In this document: positions 11,290 to 23,738 of the stretch, in pieces
How positions within the stretch are numbered: the stretch's first letter is position 1
How the letters are laid out: each line of letters begins with the position of its first letter
From: Cyprinodon diabolis
Taxonomy: Eukaryota > Chordata > Actinopteri > Cyprinodontiformes > Cyprinodontidae
NCBI GenBank assembly: GCA_030533445.1
Contig: CM060080.1
Location: 25,750,762 to 25,814,761 of the forward strand
DNA: 64,000 nt
Direction: 5' to 3'
Program-made: the position numbers and the translations under genes
Notes under the pieces: generated by a model
What the model saw: the letters and a program-made list of their open reading frames with translations, nothing else
Told to the model about the DNA's origin: nothing
The model's database searches: none

Positions 11290-12120
11290 AAACAATTTGT
11301 ACTTGGATGACATAGGTCCCTTAACGCTGTTTCCAAAGGAAGAGAAGGTTTGGTAAGAAGTTGCCTGGTGTCATGATGGACTCAGACCTGAACCTTGAGA
11401 GGCACATGAAGGCAATTACTAAGTAAGTGTTTTATCAGCTAAAGAACATATCCGGGATAAATGAACTAATGTCCAATTGGTATCTAGAAACACTCATTCA
11501 TGCATTTATCTTAAGTAGAACTGATTACTGCAACAGTGTCTTCATAGGTTAAACAGTCCATCAGACAACTGCAACTGATCCAAAACGCTGCTCCCTGTGT
11601 TCTCACCAGAACTAAGAAAGTAGAACAACTCAGCCCAGTTCCGAACTCCTTCCACTGGCTCCTTGTAGCTCAGGGAATAGACTTTAAAATTTTTCTGTGA
11701 GTTTATAAATCACTGACTGGACCAGAACCTAAACAGGTAACAAATCTGTTGTCAGTGTATCAACATCCCAGACCACTCAGTTCTTCTAGTTCAAGCCTAC
11801 ACTGTACACCTAGAACTAGAGACAAACATGGAGAAGCAGTTTCTATGCCAAACTTATCTGGAGCAAACTCCCAAAAGACTGTAAAAGTGCTGAAAGCCTA
11901 AGTTCTTTTAAGTCAAAGTTAAAAACCCATTTAATTTTGCCTTCAACTGTTGAAGTTAAACTGCTAACTGAGGTATCGTTAGTTTAAGGTTGTGGTCCAA
12001 TTGTTTTATTTGTTTTACACATGTTTTTTATCGTTATTTGCTTTTATTCCGCTTTTGCTGTTGTTCTATTTTTTAAACATTTTCCTGTGAAGCATTGTTT
12101 GAATTGTCAATGTGCTGAAT
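11290..12120 (+). mobile_element. Fossil L2-type LINE, reverse transcriptase C-terminal region
   Basis: The plus strand, allowing for stops and shifts, reads LGVMMDSDLNLERHMKAIT, FYQLKNI, LIHAFILSRTDYCNSVF, QLQLIQNAAP, VLTRTKK and FHWLLVAQGIDFKI, then the YKSLTGPEP segment. These are the C-terminal landmarks of L2/CR1-type reverse transcriptases. It is older and from a different subfamily than the copy at 2388-3076. There is no intact frame. Confidence 0.8.
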
Positions 12121-15100
12121 TAGGCTATGCAAAAAAACTTGCCTAGGCTTGAACAGCTCATCTTAGGCTTTTTTTGCACTTAGAGGCTCTCAGTCAGCTT
12201 TTACATCCATTTCTACCATAAAATAATTATCTGTACCCCTGAGTAACACTCCTGGTAAAAAATAATACCACCTGTAGCATATGTTAAGAACCAGACGTTG
12301 TTTTTAAGCTAAATCTGGTCGGGTTGTCATAGTCTTGATTTAGTCCAGCAACTGTTGTTGAAAATTGGGCTGTATTTGTTCAATCTGATTTTGTACCCCT
12401 TTAGTCCAATAACAGATGTTGAACAACCCAGTGTTCAATGTCTGTTCAACGTTTTCACTTTTCAACCAAATGTAGAGCTTTTTTTTTGACGTAAATCATG
12501 TCGCCTTTTCAAACAGATTTTGCTCGATTATTTGTCCAAGTTTAGTGTCTGAATAAAACAGATGGACAACTTGGACTTGGGATTAACATTGTTTTACAAA
12601 TAATCTAGACATTTTTTTTAAGTTTTAATGACTGTGCCATTTCCATTCAATCTATAATTATCTGATTAGAAATGTAGAGCTGATTGGGCAATGGCTTGCA
12701 AGAGTGAGCTCAAGCTGCGCATCATTAGGGTCAAAATTGGGCACTGCGGACCCAGACTTGTCTGGTTCCACAGGGAGGACAGACAAAAACCTACCAGTTG
12801 TTGTCCATCCATTTAGCCCTATGAAACAAAAGATTTCGTCACCCCTAACTAATTTCACATCTCCATTCAATTGTGTCCTGCATTCCAGTGGAGAACAATC
12901 ATTAATATTTGCTTAAATTCTCTGATCTGAACATGTTTTTCAAAAATGCTTGATTGCCTGAGTTGAGCCAACTTGAATCAGGAAGTCCTTTAAGTTTTGT
13001 TTTGATATGAAGATTAATTAGCTCAATAAAAAGCCCTTAAGGGTATTATGAATGAAAAGACAAGTTTAAACACTGAAACAGAATATTTAAGGGAGAAAAA
13101 CAGCAGACTAAGAAGAAGTGGAATTCAGAGTAATTTGTGTGCCTAAGCCATCCAGAAATCTTTAATAGCTGAATTTATTGAAATCTATCTGTAGACCTCC
13201 CAGATGTTAGGCTGCTCTTCTAAGACGATGGAGTGCTCTGGTCCATCAATCAGAGGCCTGAGGGCGCTATGCCAGCTTCTCAGGAGACTTGCTTGCAGAC
13301 AACCACAGTACTGAGCTTTCTCACTTAAAGTACTGGAAAAATTGAGAAAGAGTGGAAGATGGAAGGAAATGGGATAAATGCCATTCATAGAATACAAACA
13401 GGACACCCTCTTCTTAAGGGTAACCTTGTAGGAAAACTGTTAACACCAAAGCTAAGATCTACTTAGAATACTTCCTAGAAAAGTTTTATCTCCAACAAGC
13501 CTCTACAGGATACACTAGTGACATAAAAAAGACAAAGGGCCAAAATAACTCTTGACATAAAGTGAAATGGTTTAGCTTTTAAACAGAAAAGGAAGCTTTT
13601 TATATCCAACACATGGATGAAGCATATTACATGCAGTGTGTTTAATTAATTCCTGCTACTGAAGCTGAGGCTCTTCTGTTAGTGCATACACTGAATTAAG
13701 ATTAAAATCATCATATTACAATGGCAATCTAAGATTTACGTAAAGCTGCTTTAGATTGATCACTTAAAAATAACAAATATTGTTTCAATAGTTCACCAAC
13801 TTATATCACAAAAAATAGCTTTAATTAGCTGATTTTTTTTTTTTTTACCTAGAACACACGTTTTTTTAGTCATTAAGGTATGCATCTTCATCTTTTTTGC
13901 TTAGTTTGACGATTTAGACAAAGGCCCTGCTCAGAGGTACCAATGACAGTATGAGCCACATCAAACACATTTGAACCAGACCCGCATTCCTTTATAATCT
14001 CCAACTCACTGTGAAATATTAACCACCTGGGATCCTTCCAGGAGAAGGCATGCCACAGTGCATTCTTGTTTCTTAACCTAGCTTGGTTCCAATTAAGAAA
14101 TGGCTTGCAAATTTCCTATCCATCGTCTTCCAACTGGGATTAATTTCTCATCCCAGTTAGGACTGCTTTACCATGATTAGCCATGCTGCTTTCCAACTAA
14201 TGGCTTCATCATTTTAGCTGTGAAAGAATGATACTAAGACAACATCAGTGCATAAAATGCTGTCAGAGATATGTGACATCTCTATCAGATTACAATGAGA
14301 AGCTGCGATGGAGTTGTTCCAGCGCATGTGTTCAGTTTCAGAGGCCAAGTAATCCATTTTTTGGATTATTTGGCTGTTAACAACTATTCATGTTTGATCA
14401 GAGGTAACAAAATTAGGAAGCACAAGCTGTGGCCTCTCTATGGAGGTTAGACTGAATGTTTTGGGAATTGATGGAAGATCTTGCAGGGATGAGCTCATGG
14501 GGGAAATCTGGAAGTGGTGGTAGTCTGTTGGCCCACTAGAGAACTTTCCGTTTAAAAAATTACACTACCCTGTTATATTGTGAATGGAACGTATAGAAGA
14601 CAATTTAAATCTTCTTTGAAGTAGAAAAAATTTAATGAACTGTGTGCAGTCTGCATTCAAAGTACGAGAGATCTACTCCCAGTTTGACCAGTACCAACAC
14701 CTGCTCCAGTAGCTGTGGGAATACTTCGGTCTGTCCAGGATCCAGGTATGAATACAGTGGCAGAGTGATGGATGAGTTTTTGACTAAAAAAAGCTTTATC
14801 TTCACTGCACCGTAAAATTGCAAATTTTCCTTTGCTCAATTCTCAGTTCCGTTCAGATCTATCCTCGTGTCAAACACACCTGTCGCTATTCCACTTTGCT
14901 CTCATCACCCAATTCGCGCCATTCACATCACTTGATATGTGTCATTTGCCATCACTGCCAAAAAGAACGAAAAGAAGAGGAGAATATGAACTCTTTGACT
15001 TGTGGCAACAGATCAAGGAAAAGCTAGGTCCCTTTGGGTGTAGCATTTAATATTTGCCCCAGGGACATCTGATGTAAAGCCTCCCAGAATCGCTGACTTA

Positions 15101-16984
15101 CAGAGTCACAGGGAGGATGCTGCCCATCAGTGACAGATGGAGAAACAAATGGCTTGTGAGACTCCATAAGCTGTAAAACATACAGTAAGGGAGAGGTTGC
15201 CATTACACTTACAGGAAGTTGGGCTCGGTCAGATTTGGGCCAAAGCAATTTGATGGTACCGCTGGAATTGTTTTATTAGCATCCAAGTCCAATAATCTCT
15301 ACACCAGTTTCATAAATTGCAATTATACAATGACTTTGGAACTACGTGCAGACCCACTCCACCTCTTCATGTCAGCGAGAAGGATGGCTTTAACTACAGC
15401 TTGTTCTACTTGATCTGGATCTCATTACTGCAGGAATCCTCAGCATGTGACTTTTAAAAGTCCTGGCTCCTGAAGGCCTCGTCTCACAGTAAGAGGGGAC
15501 AGACTGGCATTCTTGCCTCTGGAATGACCGCTCTCCTCCAAATACACAAACACGCAGTGATTGCCACAACAACATAAATTCCTTGTTCTTTAAGGGTAAT
15601 AATGTCCAGCTGCATAATAAAATCAACAGTGAAATGCATAAGCAGTGAAGAGATTCAACAAGACTTTAGAGACACACCCGAACTGTGTGTCTTACAGTAC
15701 TGTAAGCGAAGAGTTTTAAATAGTGGGTCAAATAAATACATTGAGTTTATGTTGAGACACGAAGGAAAGAATAAAAGCCCTGAACTCCATCAATTTGTGC
15801 TCAAGCTATCATCTTCTTTGGGTATTAAAAGATGATATGGTGAGCTTAACCTATAGCCAAGTATTATTTTACTGACAACAAAACGCCCAATGGCAGCATT
15901 GCCGCTGGGTGAAACCCAATCTAAGACTTTATGGCATAATTATCACATACTCAGTGAGAAATACAAAAAGCTTGTGTAAAGCTGTAGGACTGCTGTCTGT
16001 GCTAAAAGGTCAGAGCTGAGTAATTCAGAAAGAATATACTAGAGCTTAATGATAAATCCAAGGTCTAAACTGAGAACAATAACAATGAAAGAGAATTGAA
16101 AGTATTTATCATGTTGAATCTTTCTCTGAGGCCTTTCGAAGACTTCATGACATCATTTTGACTGCAGATTTTCCTTTCTAACACTCTTTTTTTTCTTATT
16201 GTGTTTTCCTGCGTGTGACCCCTATCCTACAGCATGCTGCCTCTTCAAAAACAGCCACACAAAGGAGCAATCAGGCTATTCACTCTTTTTTCACCCCCAA
16301 AACATCAAAGGAAAGAGAAGAGGAAAACATCTGGGAGCCAAAAGAGATCACACTGAAGACACAGAAAAAGCAGGAATGAGGCAGGCTAAGGGGGAGCCAA
16401 GAAGGAACAGATAGACAACTATTATTGATGGAGGAGACAAAAAGGGTGTGTATCTGCTTTCGATTAAGGTCCACTCAAACATGGCTCACCAGCTGAATAT
16501 GCGGGCATTGTCATAATATTATTGAGAAAACTAGAAGATAAATGAATCTGCAATGCAAGGACAAACGGTGAATACAAATTCCATTCAGAGCTGTCAGGAC
16601 GAGTGGCAGCCCTGGTGTAATATGTGGACAGTTTTGCCACCCACCCAGCCTGCCGGCATGTAGCCACCCTGCTGTTTTTTCTCAAACCTACCACAGCTTG
16701 GGTTGGAGAGCCCTTAATTTTCTCACTCTTTAAAGGCCACACTGGGTCTTTTTGTTGCCCACAAGACGAGTGGCACGCCTGCCAGGATCTCATTAGTATG
16801 CTAAATGTGTTTTTATGTGCATCCAGGGTTTAGTTTTATGGAACTGAAAACCGCTTCATTTTAGCCTCTGGATGCAAGCTTCAAGTATATATCTGTTTAA
16901 AGAAGACTGCTTTCTACTAGTGATTATCACAACTGTTCCCCTTTCACTGGTTGTTTATGTTTTTTCAAGGCTATCTGCAGAGTA
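12121..16984. other. Intron sequence, nothing firmly recognised
   Basis: Unique-looking AT-rich intron of ltbp2. A T-run occurs at about 13831-13845. A stretch at about 14640-14760 has a Cys-containing plus-strand frame, which I could not tie to a family. No exon with homology and splice sites was found. Confidence 0.5.
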
Positions 16985-17690
16985 AGTTTGAGTCAAATCT
17001 CAATTCTTCAGAGGGGAGGTTAAAATTACATTTTAAACTAAGTCTCAAGTTGTTTTGGCCAAGAAAGAGGAACAAATCCAAATAAATATCTAAATTCTAA
17101 GGAACTAAAGTCCAAGTCAAGGTATAATGTACTTGAAGGATAAGTCAAATGAACTCTAAGCCTTTTGAGGCTAAGTTCAAGTATAGTCTCATAACTTTGG
17201 GTGCAATTTTGGGAAGGTCAAGTCTAGTCTCTAGCGTTCAAGGGGGAAATGTACATCCAAGTTGAGTCTCTGGTTTAAGTGTCTCTCTGATTTGGGTCTC
17301 AAGTCTTCAAGGTATAAATTTAAGTCATCTTAAATCTTTGTAGGCCATGTCAAAGTGAAGACCTAAATCTTTAATGGCTAGGTCTCAATTATGTCCCAAG
17401 TTAAAAATTTACAAAAACAAGTCAAGATTCATGTTTTTAAGCAATAAATTAGAATTAAGTTCCTATTCTCTAATGAGAAATTTTAAGTTAGGTACACAGT
17501 AAAGTCTTTGGGGCACAACTCTGGGTCTTGATGTCCCTGCCCTTTGGACCTGTAGTTCTTAAGTCCATAAAAGGTAAGTCCAAGGCAGGCATGTAACAGT
17601 CAAGCGCACAGTCTTTAAACAACAAATCTATGCCAAGTCTGTAATCTTGAAGAGAGGTCTCTATTTCTGAATGGGGCAAAACCAATTAAA
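16985..17690. repeat. Decayed AAGTC-type tandem repeat field
   Basis: Over about 700 bp the words CAAGTC, AGTCTC, TCAAGT and CTAAGT recur every 10-30 bases (for example AGTCTCAAGT, GTCAAGTCTAGTCTC, GGGTCTCAAGTC). This matches the degenerate CAAGTCTC-type low-complexity repeats found in fish genomes. Similar words reappear at about 18330-18420, so the field was probably once continuous. Confidence 0.6.
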
Positions 17691-17949
17691 GTGGATGAAA
17701 GGTAGTGCCCAAAACCCAAGATAACATATTATTATCCATTTAAAGAACATTAGCAAAAATGAGGAACACCAGTTAATGGAAAATGAATGAGATAAACAAT
17801 ATCTGCTTTTGTTAAATTTACAGTTCAGAAGTATCTTTGTAAGAATGCTAGCTTCACAGCAAAAACATACAATTGTTGGTTATAATTTTACTTATTCTGA
17901 AAATACCTAAAGTCATCTTATACATTTAATACACTCAATTTGAAAGCTG

Positions 17950-18310
17950 CCATGATCTTGGCACTGATGACTGGCTTAATTATTCATTCCCTTTACCTGT
18001 CTAACTCTGCCCGGTTTCGAATCACTGTTCATCTGACCCACCTGCTCCTGCCTCTATTTAAAGTGCTTGTATCCAGTTATAAGCCCAGATTATTCTTGTT
18101 CTCTTGAGCCAGTGGTGAGAGGGTATTTAGCATACCTTATTGTTTCTGATTTCCGGATCCTGACCTGTTCTGCCTCTCAACCACTGCGCCTGCTGTTCCC
18201 GTCTGATCTCAGTGGTGAGAGGGTTTTCAGTGTATCTGAGTGCTTTGATTACCTGATCCTGACCTGTTCTGCCTCTCAATAAGCTATGGTTACTCTGAGG
18301 GGACAGTCAT
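17950..18310 (+). mobile_element. Possible LTR-like insertion with an internal duplication
   Basis: This block differs in composition from the surrounding AAGTC repeat. It begins near TGCCATGATCTTGGC, has a TATA-like CTATTTAAAG at about 18054, and holds two imperfect copies (about 90 bp apart) of GTGGTGAGAGGGT...CCTGACCTGTTCTGCCTCTC. The composition resembles solo LTRs of fish, but I found no convincing target duplication or terminal CA. Confidence 0.35.
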
Positions 18311-18711
18311 TTAGTCATTACATTATATCTTTGAGACTCGTTCCAATGGTCTTGTTTCTTAGTCAAGTTTCTAGTCTCTAGAGAGTAAGTTTAGATTTAG
18401 TCTGATACCTTCTTTTTGCTGGTTTGGTACAACTTAATCCAATGAATTATTTTATCATCTCTCACTGTATGGGAAGAGATTATAAATAACAATTTATCGA
18501 AAACAAACATTGGCAGTTGACCAAATCAACTGGTAATTCCCCCCTACAAGCTATAGGAAGCAACTAGCAAAACAATAATATAAAGAAATCAAAAAATAAA
18601 GTGAATTGAAAAATATATAAATTGGATATGCATCAGATTTAAACATGTTATATAACCAAGGTTAAGAAAAAAAACGTGTTCTGTCTGATTGTATCTAAAC
18701 TTAAGGATTAC

Positions 18712-18814
18712 CTGGTTTGGTTGGACACTTCTGGCAATTGTTCAGACCCCAGGAGGCACCCACGCTTCCACAGCAGTCATCCTGTTTGGTTAGCCCTGGC
18801 AGAGGTTTGCCACA
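18712..18814 (-). CDS. ltbp2: ltbp2 exon: core of the eight-Cys hybrid domain
   Basis: This 103-nt exon has acceptor TTGTTGCAG and donor GTAATC (18711-18706). It encodes CGKPLPGLTKQDDCCGSVGA, then SWGLNNCQKCPTKP. With RCF from the previous exon and two Cys from the next, it makes exactly eight cysteines. The central doublet is CC rather than the CCC triplet of true TB domains, which identifies the hybrid domain found near the N-terminus of LTBPs and fibrillins. CGKPLPGL.KQ.DCCG.VG.SWG is closer to LTBP1, while DCCGSVGA is shared with LTBP2. Confidence 0.93.
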
Positions 18815-19835
18815 CTGCAACAACACAAAGCAATGTTTAAATCTGTGAGGCAAGTTCTTAGGATTACAAGTTTGAGTTTGCATAGTTGTTTATCTTTGAA
18901 ATGTTTCAACAATGGCAAGGCTGTATGCAAAGCTATTTTAGAATGCTTGAAGAAAACATTTCAACAAAGACAAACCTAAATCTTCTATAAACATCTTTGC
19001 ATGCCTCATTTGGGTCTTTTTCATGATGGTTTTTAGAATTTTAGCTGATACCTATGATCTAATACAGCAGATTCCCATTTGGAAATATGATTTCTCACTG
19101 GCAGAAAAAAGGGAAAAACTTTATCCTAATGCATATTTTTGCTTCTTTTGTGCCCAGATTCTGCTTCTTTTTTAACACTGTGACCATGAGGTCACAATGT
19201 TAAAGATAACATGCAAAAATAGCTGCAAATAGCATTAAAGTAATCAGATGCTCCACTAGCTCTAACATTATCCAACCTCATGAATAGATATCTCTTTTCC
19301 AACTGGGTATCAGTACATAGCGTTTGCAGTTTCTATACTTTATCTTGATTTTACATTATAAAAATTTTATTTTAAAGGGTATTTTAAAGGAATATAGCTA
19401 ATATGAATCAATCGCATTTGTCAATCTCTCTTAAAACTTAACATGTTGAAGACTGAGGGCACAATTACTAATTAGTGACACATCTTCGCTATGCTCCGCA
19501 GGAAAAAGGCTTACATGCCACCTTGTAAAATAAGTTAAAAAGTTGATATGCTTAATGAGTTATAGCAAAACAAATAGTGGCTAATAATATAGTTATTATC
19601 TTTTGACATAGGAAAGCAAAACAGTTAGGTACTATAGTTCTTTATAGATAGACTGTCTGAGCTGGGCCTTAAGGGTTGTGTATTCAAATCACTGTACAAT
19701 CTTTGAGGTTTTAATTTGAGCTTGTTTAATCAGCAAAATTTGATCATCACAGTGTTGACATATTTGGGTTGGCTACTGCAATTGAGTTTTCCTCATGTCA
19801 AAAACGGCACAGTTTGTTTAATGTTTAGGTTTCAG
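18815..19835. other. Intron sequence, nothing recognised
   Basis: Non-coding intron of ltbp2 between exons 18712-18814 and 23455-23738. No exon, RNA gene or clear transposon seen. Confidence 0.5.
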
Positions 19836-19839
19836 CCAG

Positions 19840-19950
19840 GCGTGTCAAAAGTACTCACATTCTTTACTTAAATAAAAGATTAAAAACAACTACTCGTTCT
19901 ACTTTGAACTTAAGTACAAAAGTAAAATGAAGTTTTTGCCTTGAGTGACA
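19840..19950. repeat. Fragment of a dispersed fish repeat (AAAGTACTCACATTCTTTAC type)
   Basis: AAAGTACTCACATTCTTTAC followed by TTAAATAAAAG and AAGTACAAAAGTAAAATGAAG is the start of a common teleost repeat rich in AAGTAA/AAGTAC words, probably a MITE. Only one end is recognisable. Confidence 0.55.
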
Positions 19951-20269
19951 CAAACTAACTTTCAAAATCTCTTATATGCACAGAAAACAGCTTAATTTGA
20001 ATGTTTTGGTCACTGTGTTGGTGAAGAAGAAATTAAATATCAGTCAGAATAATATAGATTTCATTAAACAGAAGTCCAGTATAAGCAGTTAAATAATTTT
20101 CAGAGCTCTGGTATTCATAGCATTTAAGTTGCAAATAGCAGGGTTTAGCTTTGGCATCGGTTTAGTTCCACTTTAGGCAAAATTATTGGAATAATTTAGT
20201 AGAATTCAACCAATTTTGCAAAGAAAGTATTTGGTTTTAATGGTTTAACTTTAGTAGGGGTGACTATGC

Positions 20270-20525
20270 ATCCAAAGTCCTGCATCCTTGAATGTAGCTG
20301 GTTGTAACCCTAGATCTAGCTCTCTATATCTTTGTGTCTTTGGGCATGTTGGACTCGCATGGCCTGCTGATGGTGGACGGAGGGTGGCACCTGTGTATGG
20401 CAGCCTTCCTTCTTTCAGTGAGCCCCAGGGCAGCTATGGCTACAATGTAACTGCAATGTAACTACCAGGGTGTGAAAGTGTGTGTAAATATATGAATGAC
20501 TGTAGTGAATGAATGCATTTTTTTG
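20270..20525 (+). repeat. Dispersed teleost repeat (GGGCAGCTATGGCTACAATG type)
   Basis: The segment CCCCAGGGCAGCTATGGCTA followed by GTGTGAAAGTGTGTGTAAAT and GAATGACTGTAG is a widespread short repeat of bony fish genomes. It is diverged and has no coding capacity. Confidence 0.6.
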
Positions 20526-21086
20526 AAGTCCTCTGATTTGACAGTATAGGCCCAACAGACCCTTTATTCAAGTTCTTCATATTTGTGAAACTAACACATT
20601 TAGCAAATTCTACACAAATAAACTATTTGCAACCTAACTTAATTGCTTACTTTCTAACTTTTGTATTAGTCCTTAAAAATATAAGCATGACTAAAAGCAA
20701 ATAATGATATCTTTGGGTTTTGCTTCAAGTGAGCAAAACATTATCTTTATTTAGATTAAAACACTCATCTACAGGCTTTCCAGAAGCTTTCAAAACCTTT
20801 CCTTGGACAATGGCTGCCTTTACAGTAATTTTCTCCCTTGGCCTGTGCCCATAAGATCTAAATGATAAAAAAGAAAAAAAAAATCAGAATCAACTTTAAT
20901 GACCAAGTTCAGGACCACACACAAGGAGCTTGACTTTGGCTTGCATTGCTCTCATTGCAATCAGCAGTTCAAATCACTGTCATGGCCTGAGTTCCTGTTG
21001 CAGATAGCAGATCTTAGAGAAGGCAGAAAAACTGTAAGGATAAACCACTTGTCCCCTTTGTACACTGTAGTATCAAAGTTTTAGAG

Positions 21087-21289
21087 CAGGCATCCCCAAC
21101 CTCAGTCCTCGAGGGCCGCTGTCCTGCATGTTTTAGAGGTTTCCCTGCTTTAGCACAGGTGATTATGATGATTGCAGTAGAGCAAAAGCCTGTTAATCAG
21201 CTATCAATTAAAATCACCTGTGCTGGAGCAGAGAAACATCTAAAACCGGCAGGACAGCGGCCCTCGAGGACCGAGTTTGGGGATGCCTG
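21087..21289. mobile_element. hAT-type MITE, 203 bp, long inverted repeats
   Basis: It is flanked by a perfect eight-base target duplication TTTTAGAG (21079-21086 and 21290-21297). The ends are inverted copies of about 80 bp beginning CAGGCATCCCCAA and including GTCCTCGAGGGCCGCTGTCC, with few mismatches, so the element is almost entirely a fold-back. The 8-bp duplication and CAGG.. ends indicate hAT. The perfect duplication suggests a young insertion. Confidence 0.9.
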
Positions 21290-21588
21290 TTTTAGAGTAA
21301 TCCAAAATACCAAGTCATGAAAGTTTAATATTTCATCTTCTCTCAGGTATGAAGAAATTTAAAATTTTACAAAGAGCTCCAGACGTGACATAGTGCTCAG
21401 TCAGCTGTTACCAAAACCATTTTTTTACTAGAAGACAACCTTTCTTTCACTTAGAAGGAATTGTCCATTACATTGTCCATTAGGCTACATCATTAAAGGT
21501 ATGAATGAGAATTTTTCTTAGAAATTAAGTGTCCAGATTCATCTAAAATTACTGATGGCTGGCATTCTTGCACTTATGGACCCCTCGC

Positions 21589-22070
21589 TGTCATGGTCGT
21601 GGTTCTGTTGTACTTTACTTTGCTCCTTGTTTTGTAGTTTCATTGCTTTAATTCCTAATTTGTTGTAGTTTCTAGATTTATGTTAGTTCTCAGGTTTTTC
21701 TGTTGTTTTCCTCTGTTGCCCTCTTATGTGTTCCTTTCCCCTTGGCTTCCTCATTGTCTCCTCTCACACCTGTTCCTTATCCGCTCGTTAGCCCTGCCTT
21801 TGTCTCAGTCAGCTATTTATACTCTCCCTCTGCTGTCACTCCTTGTTGGGTCCTTGTCATTGCTGTCTTCCCATGCTGTTGTTTACCTCCCTCGTCTCTC
21901 CCTGGCTCCTCGTGTTTGGTTTCCCCAGTTTCTGGTTTGATTTACATTATTTATTGGATTTTTGGATTCCTGCCTTTGTTGTCTGTTTTTTCATCATTAA
22001 AACTGCAAGAAATCTCCTCAGCCTCTCTGCCTCTGCATCAGAGTCCTCAAACCTCAACCAAACCTTGAAA
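21589..22070 (+). mobile_element. Candidate solo LTR, 482 bp
   Basis: It starts TGTCATGGTCGTGG and ends CAACCAAACCTTGAAA (ancestral end probably ..CA). It has a TATA-like TATTTATAC at about 21814, a possible ATTAAA poly(A) signal near 21996, and five-base flanks CTCGC / CCCGC (one mismatch). It is pyrimidine-rich on the plus strand, as are many fish LTRs. No internal gag-pol sequence is present, so it would be a solo LTR. Confidence 0.6.
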
Positions 22071-23454
22071 CCCGCCCAAAAAACAATTTATCCTTAAACT
22101 GTATAAAATGGATACTTGTTTGTCAATCAAACATTTTGCGTACATACCCCCAGTTCGTTATTTACGTAGACTCCATGCGTAACTCATAGCCTGTTTGGCT
22201 AGTGGTGTGCCATTACGCCGTAGCACGAAAAAGTACTCCAATGCTTGTTTGCTGCTGCGGCTGTTTGAGGCTTCTTTTAGCCATTTGTTCACTGTTTTGT
22301 ATAAACTTGAGCATCAATGGCTGAAAACAATCCTGACAAACCTAACTGGAAAAGTTGATAAGAGGTGTTTCCAGCTCAGAGAACTTTTGCGAAGAAGAGG
22401 GCACTGATGCATGCGCACCATTCAAAAGTATACAAACAGTGGTTGGACATGTCTTTCACCACAGAATCCTTTTCCTGCCCTCAAGCGTTACGAAACACAG
22501 AATTTATAAATTAAATTTTTATTCTCTGATGACAGAACCATATCATTACACCTGCAGGTGGCATGTCAGTATCCAGGCGGCACTGTTTTAATTTGTTGTC
22601 AAAAAAAATGTAATCAATGAGCTCTATGTGAAACTAAGCTAATATTGAAATAACATTTTGAAAAGACAATGGATAGAAAGTTCAGAGAGAAGGTTCACGA
22701 GTATGTTGCCGCTTTAAACTTTGAACAGTTAGACATCCATTCAGTTCACTTCATAACGTGGCGCCTTGGCTTTGTTGTTACACAAAATGTGGAATGTTTT
22801 GATTTGGGTCTCTCTGAATTCCTCAAATTAGAGTTTGGCCATAAACAATTTTTATGTTTATATGTTTGTATGAGAGAGATGGAGAGTGCAATGAAGGGCG
22901 AGCAGACACGATGTACAGTACACGTCTGTGTGTATTAAAAGCAGAATTAACAGAATGTTGTGGTACATTGGTTGATGGCAAACTCAAATTAAGCATTTAC
23001 ATCATATGTTTCTGTGACACAGCATTTAGAGCATTTGTGCTCTTGGCTTTTATCGGTCCTTTAATTCATTTAATCCTTTAACCCTTTAATCCATTTCATT
23101 GGTCAGTAGAACCTCGATACCCAAACTGCTAAAGATTCTTTCACTTTGTCTTTAATGCCATTTCTGTAAATTAGCGCCGTCTGCCAAGCGCTGAAAGTCG
23201 TAGCCTTATATGGAATCATCGGGGCAGTAGCCATGCAGATTTGCAATTCTAATGAACATGTGCTCACTTATGCGCAGATGGAATGCATCAGGCTTGGGAG
23301 GATCATTTAGGCAACTATCTGAAGTTAAGACTATTATTTGAAACTGATGTGGAGCACACGTAAGAGCCCACAGTAGGAAAAAAAAGTGAGAGAAAGGTAT
23401 GACAACAATACGAAAATGTTGTTTCTTAATATCCACTGTTACTTATTACAATAC
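22071..23454. other. Intron sequence, no gene recognised
   Basis: Includes a GC-richer patch at about 22155-22430 with a short frame (from about 22318, stopping after a dozen codons) that could be the start of an eroded mobile-element gene, but no family motif is visible. Confidence 0.45.
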
Positions 23455-23738
23455 CTGTCCATCCACTGTTTCCTGAAAGCATCTTCCAATGTTTCCATTT
23501 TGCAGGATAGGAGTTGTACTGTGACCGTTCGAGTGGCCATTGCTGAGTGTTAGTCTGCCGTTCTGTTCCTTTGTGTGTTCATGTCCATTTCCAGGCTGGG
23601 AGCGCTGTTGGACAGAGTGAGCCCCCTCAGTGATCGCTGGTCTCTGTCCATGCTGGACTCGGGCTACTTGGTGAATGTGGACCTCAGCTTCTGGCGGATG
23701 CTGAATGTGGACGTTTACCAAGGATGGGTGGAGAGACA
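23455..23738 (-). CDS. ltbp2: ltbp2 exon: HPPEA linker and start of hybrid domain
   Basis: This 284-nt exon has acceptor CTGTCCCAAG and donor GTATTG (23454-23449). It opens SLHPSLVNVHIQHPPEAEVH and continues IHQVARV, a segment strongly conserved in LTBP1 and LTBP2 (human LTBP2 has a near-identical PSLVKVHIHHPPEA block). A roughly 50-residue Gln/Gly/His/Asn-rich linker follows, with a short internal repeat (NGHSNGHS). The exon ends NIGRCFQETVDGQ, the first strand and first Cys of the eight-Cys hybrid domain, in phase 0. Without the upstream AG the frame would extend further, but the neighbour's phase and the homology fix the start at 23738. Confidence 0.92.

Noticed and set aside
14640..14760. 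Plus-strand Cys-containing frame (NTCSSSCG) reminiscent of a thrombospondin-type repeat
   Set aside because: Only one short motif, no flanking WS or further conserved cysteines, and no convincing splice sites; chance is more likely.
21680..22097. Overlapping Leu/Ser/Pro-rich plus-strand frames
   Set aside because: They arise from the pyrimidine-rich composition of the candidate solo LTR, not from protein coding.
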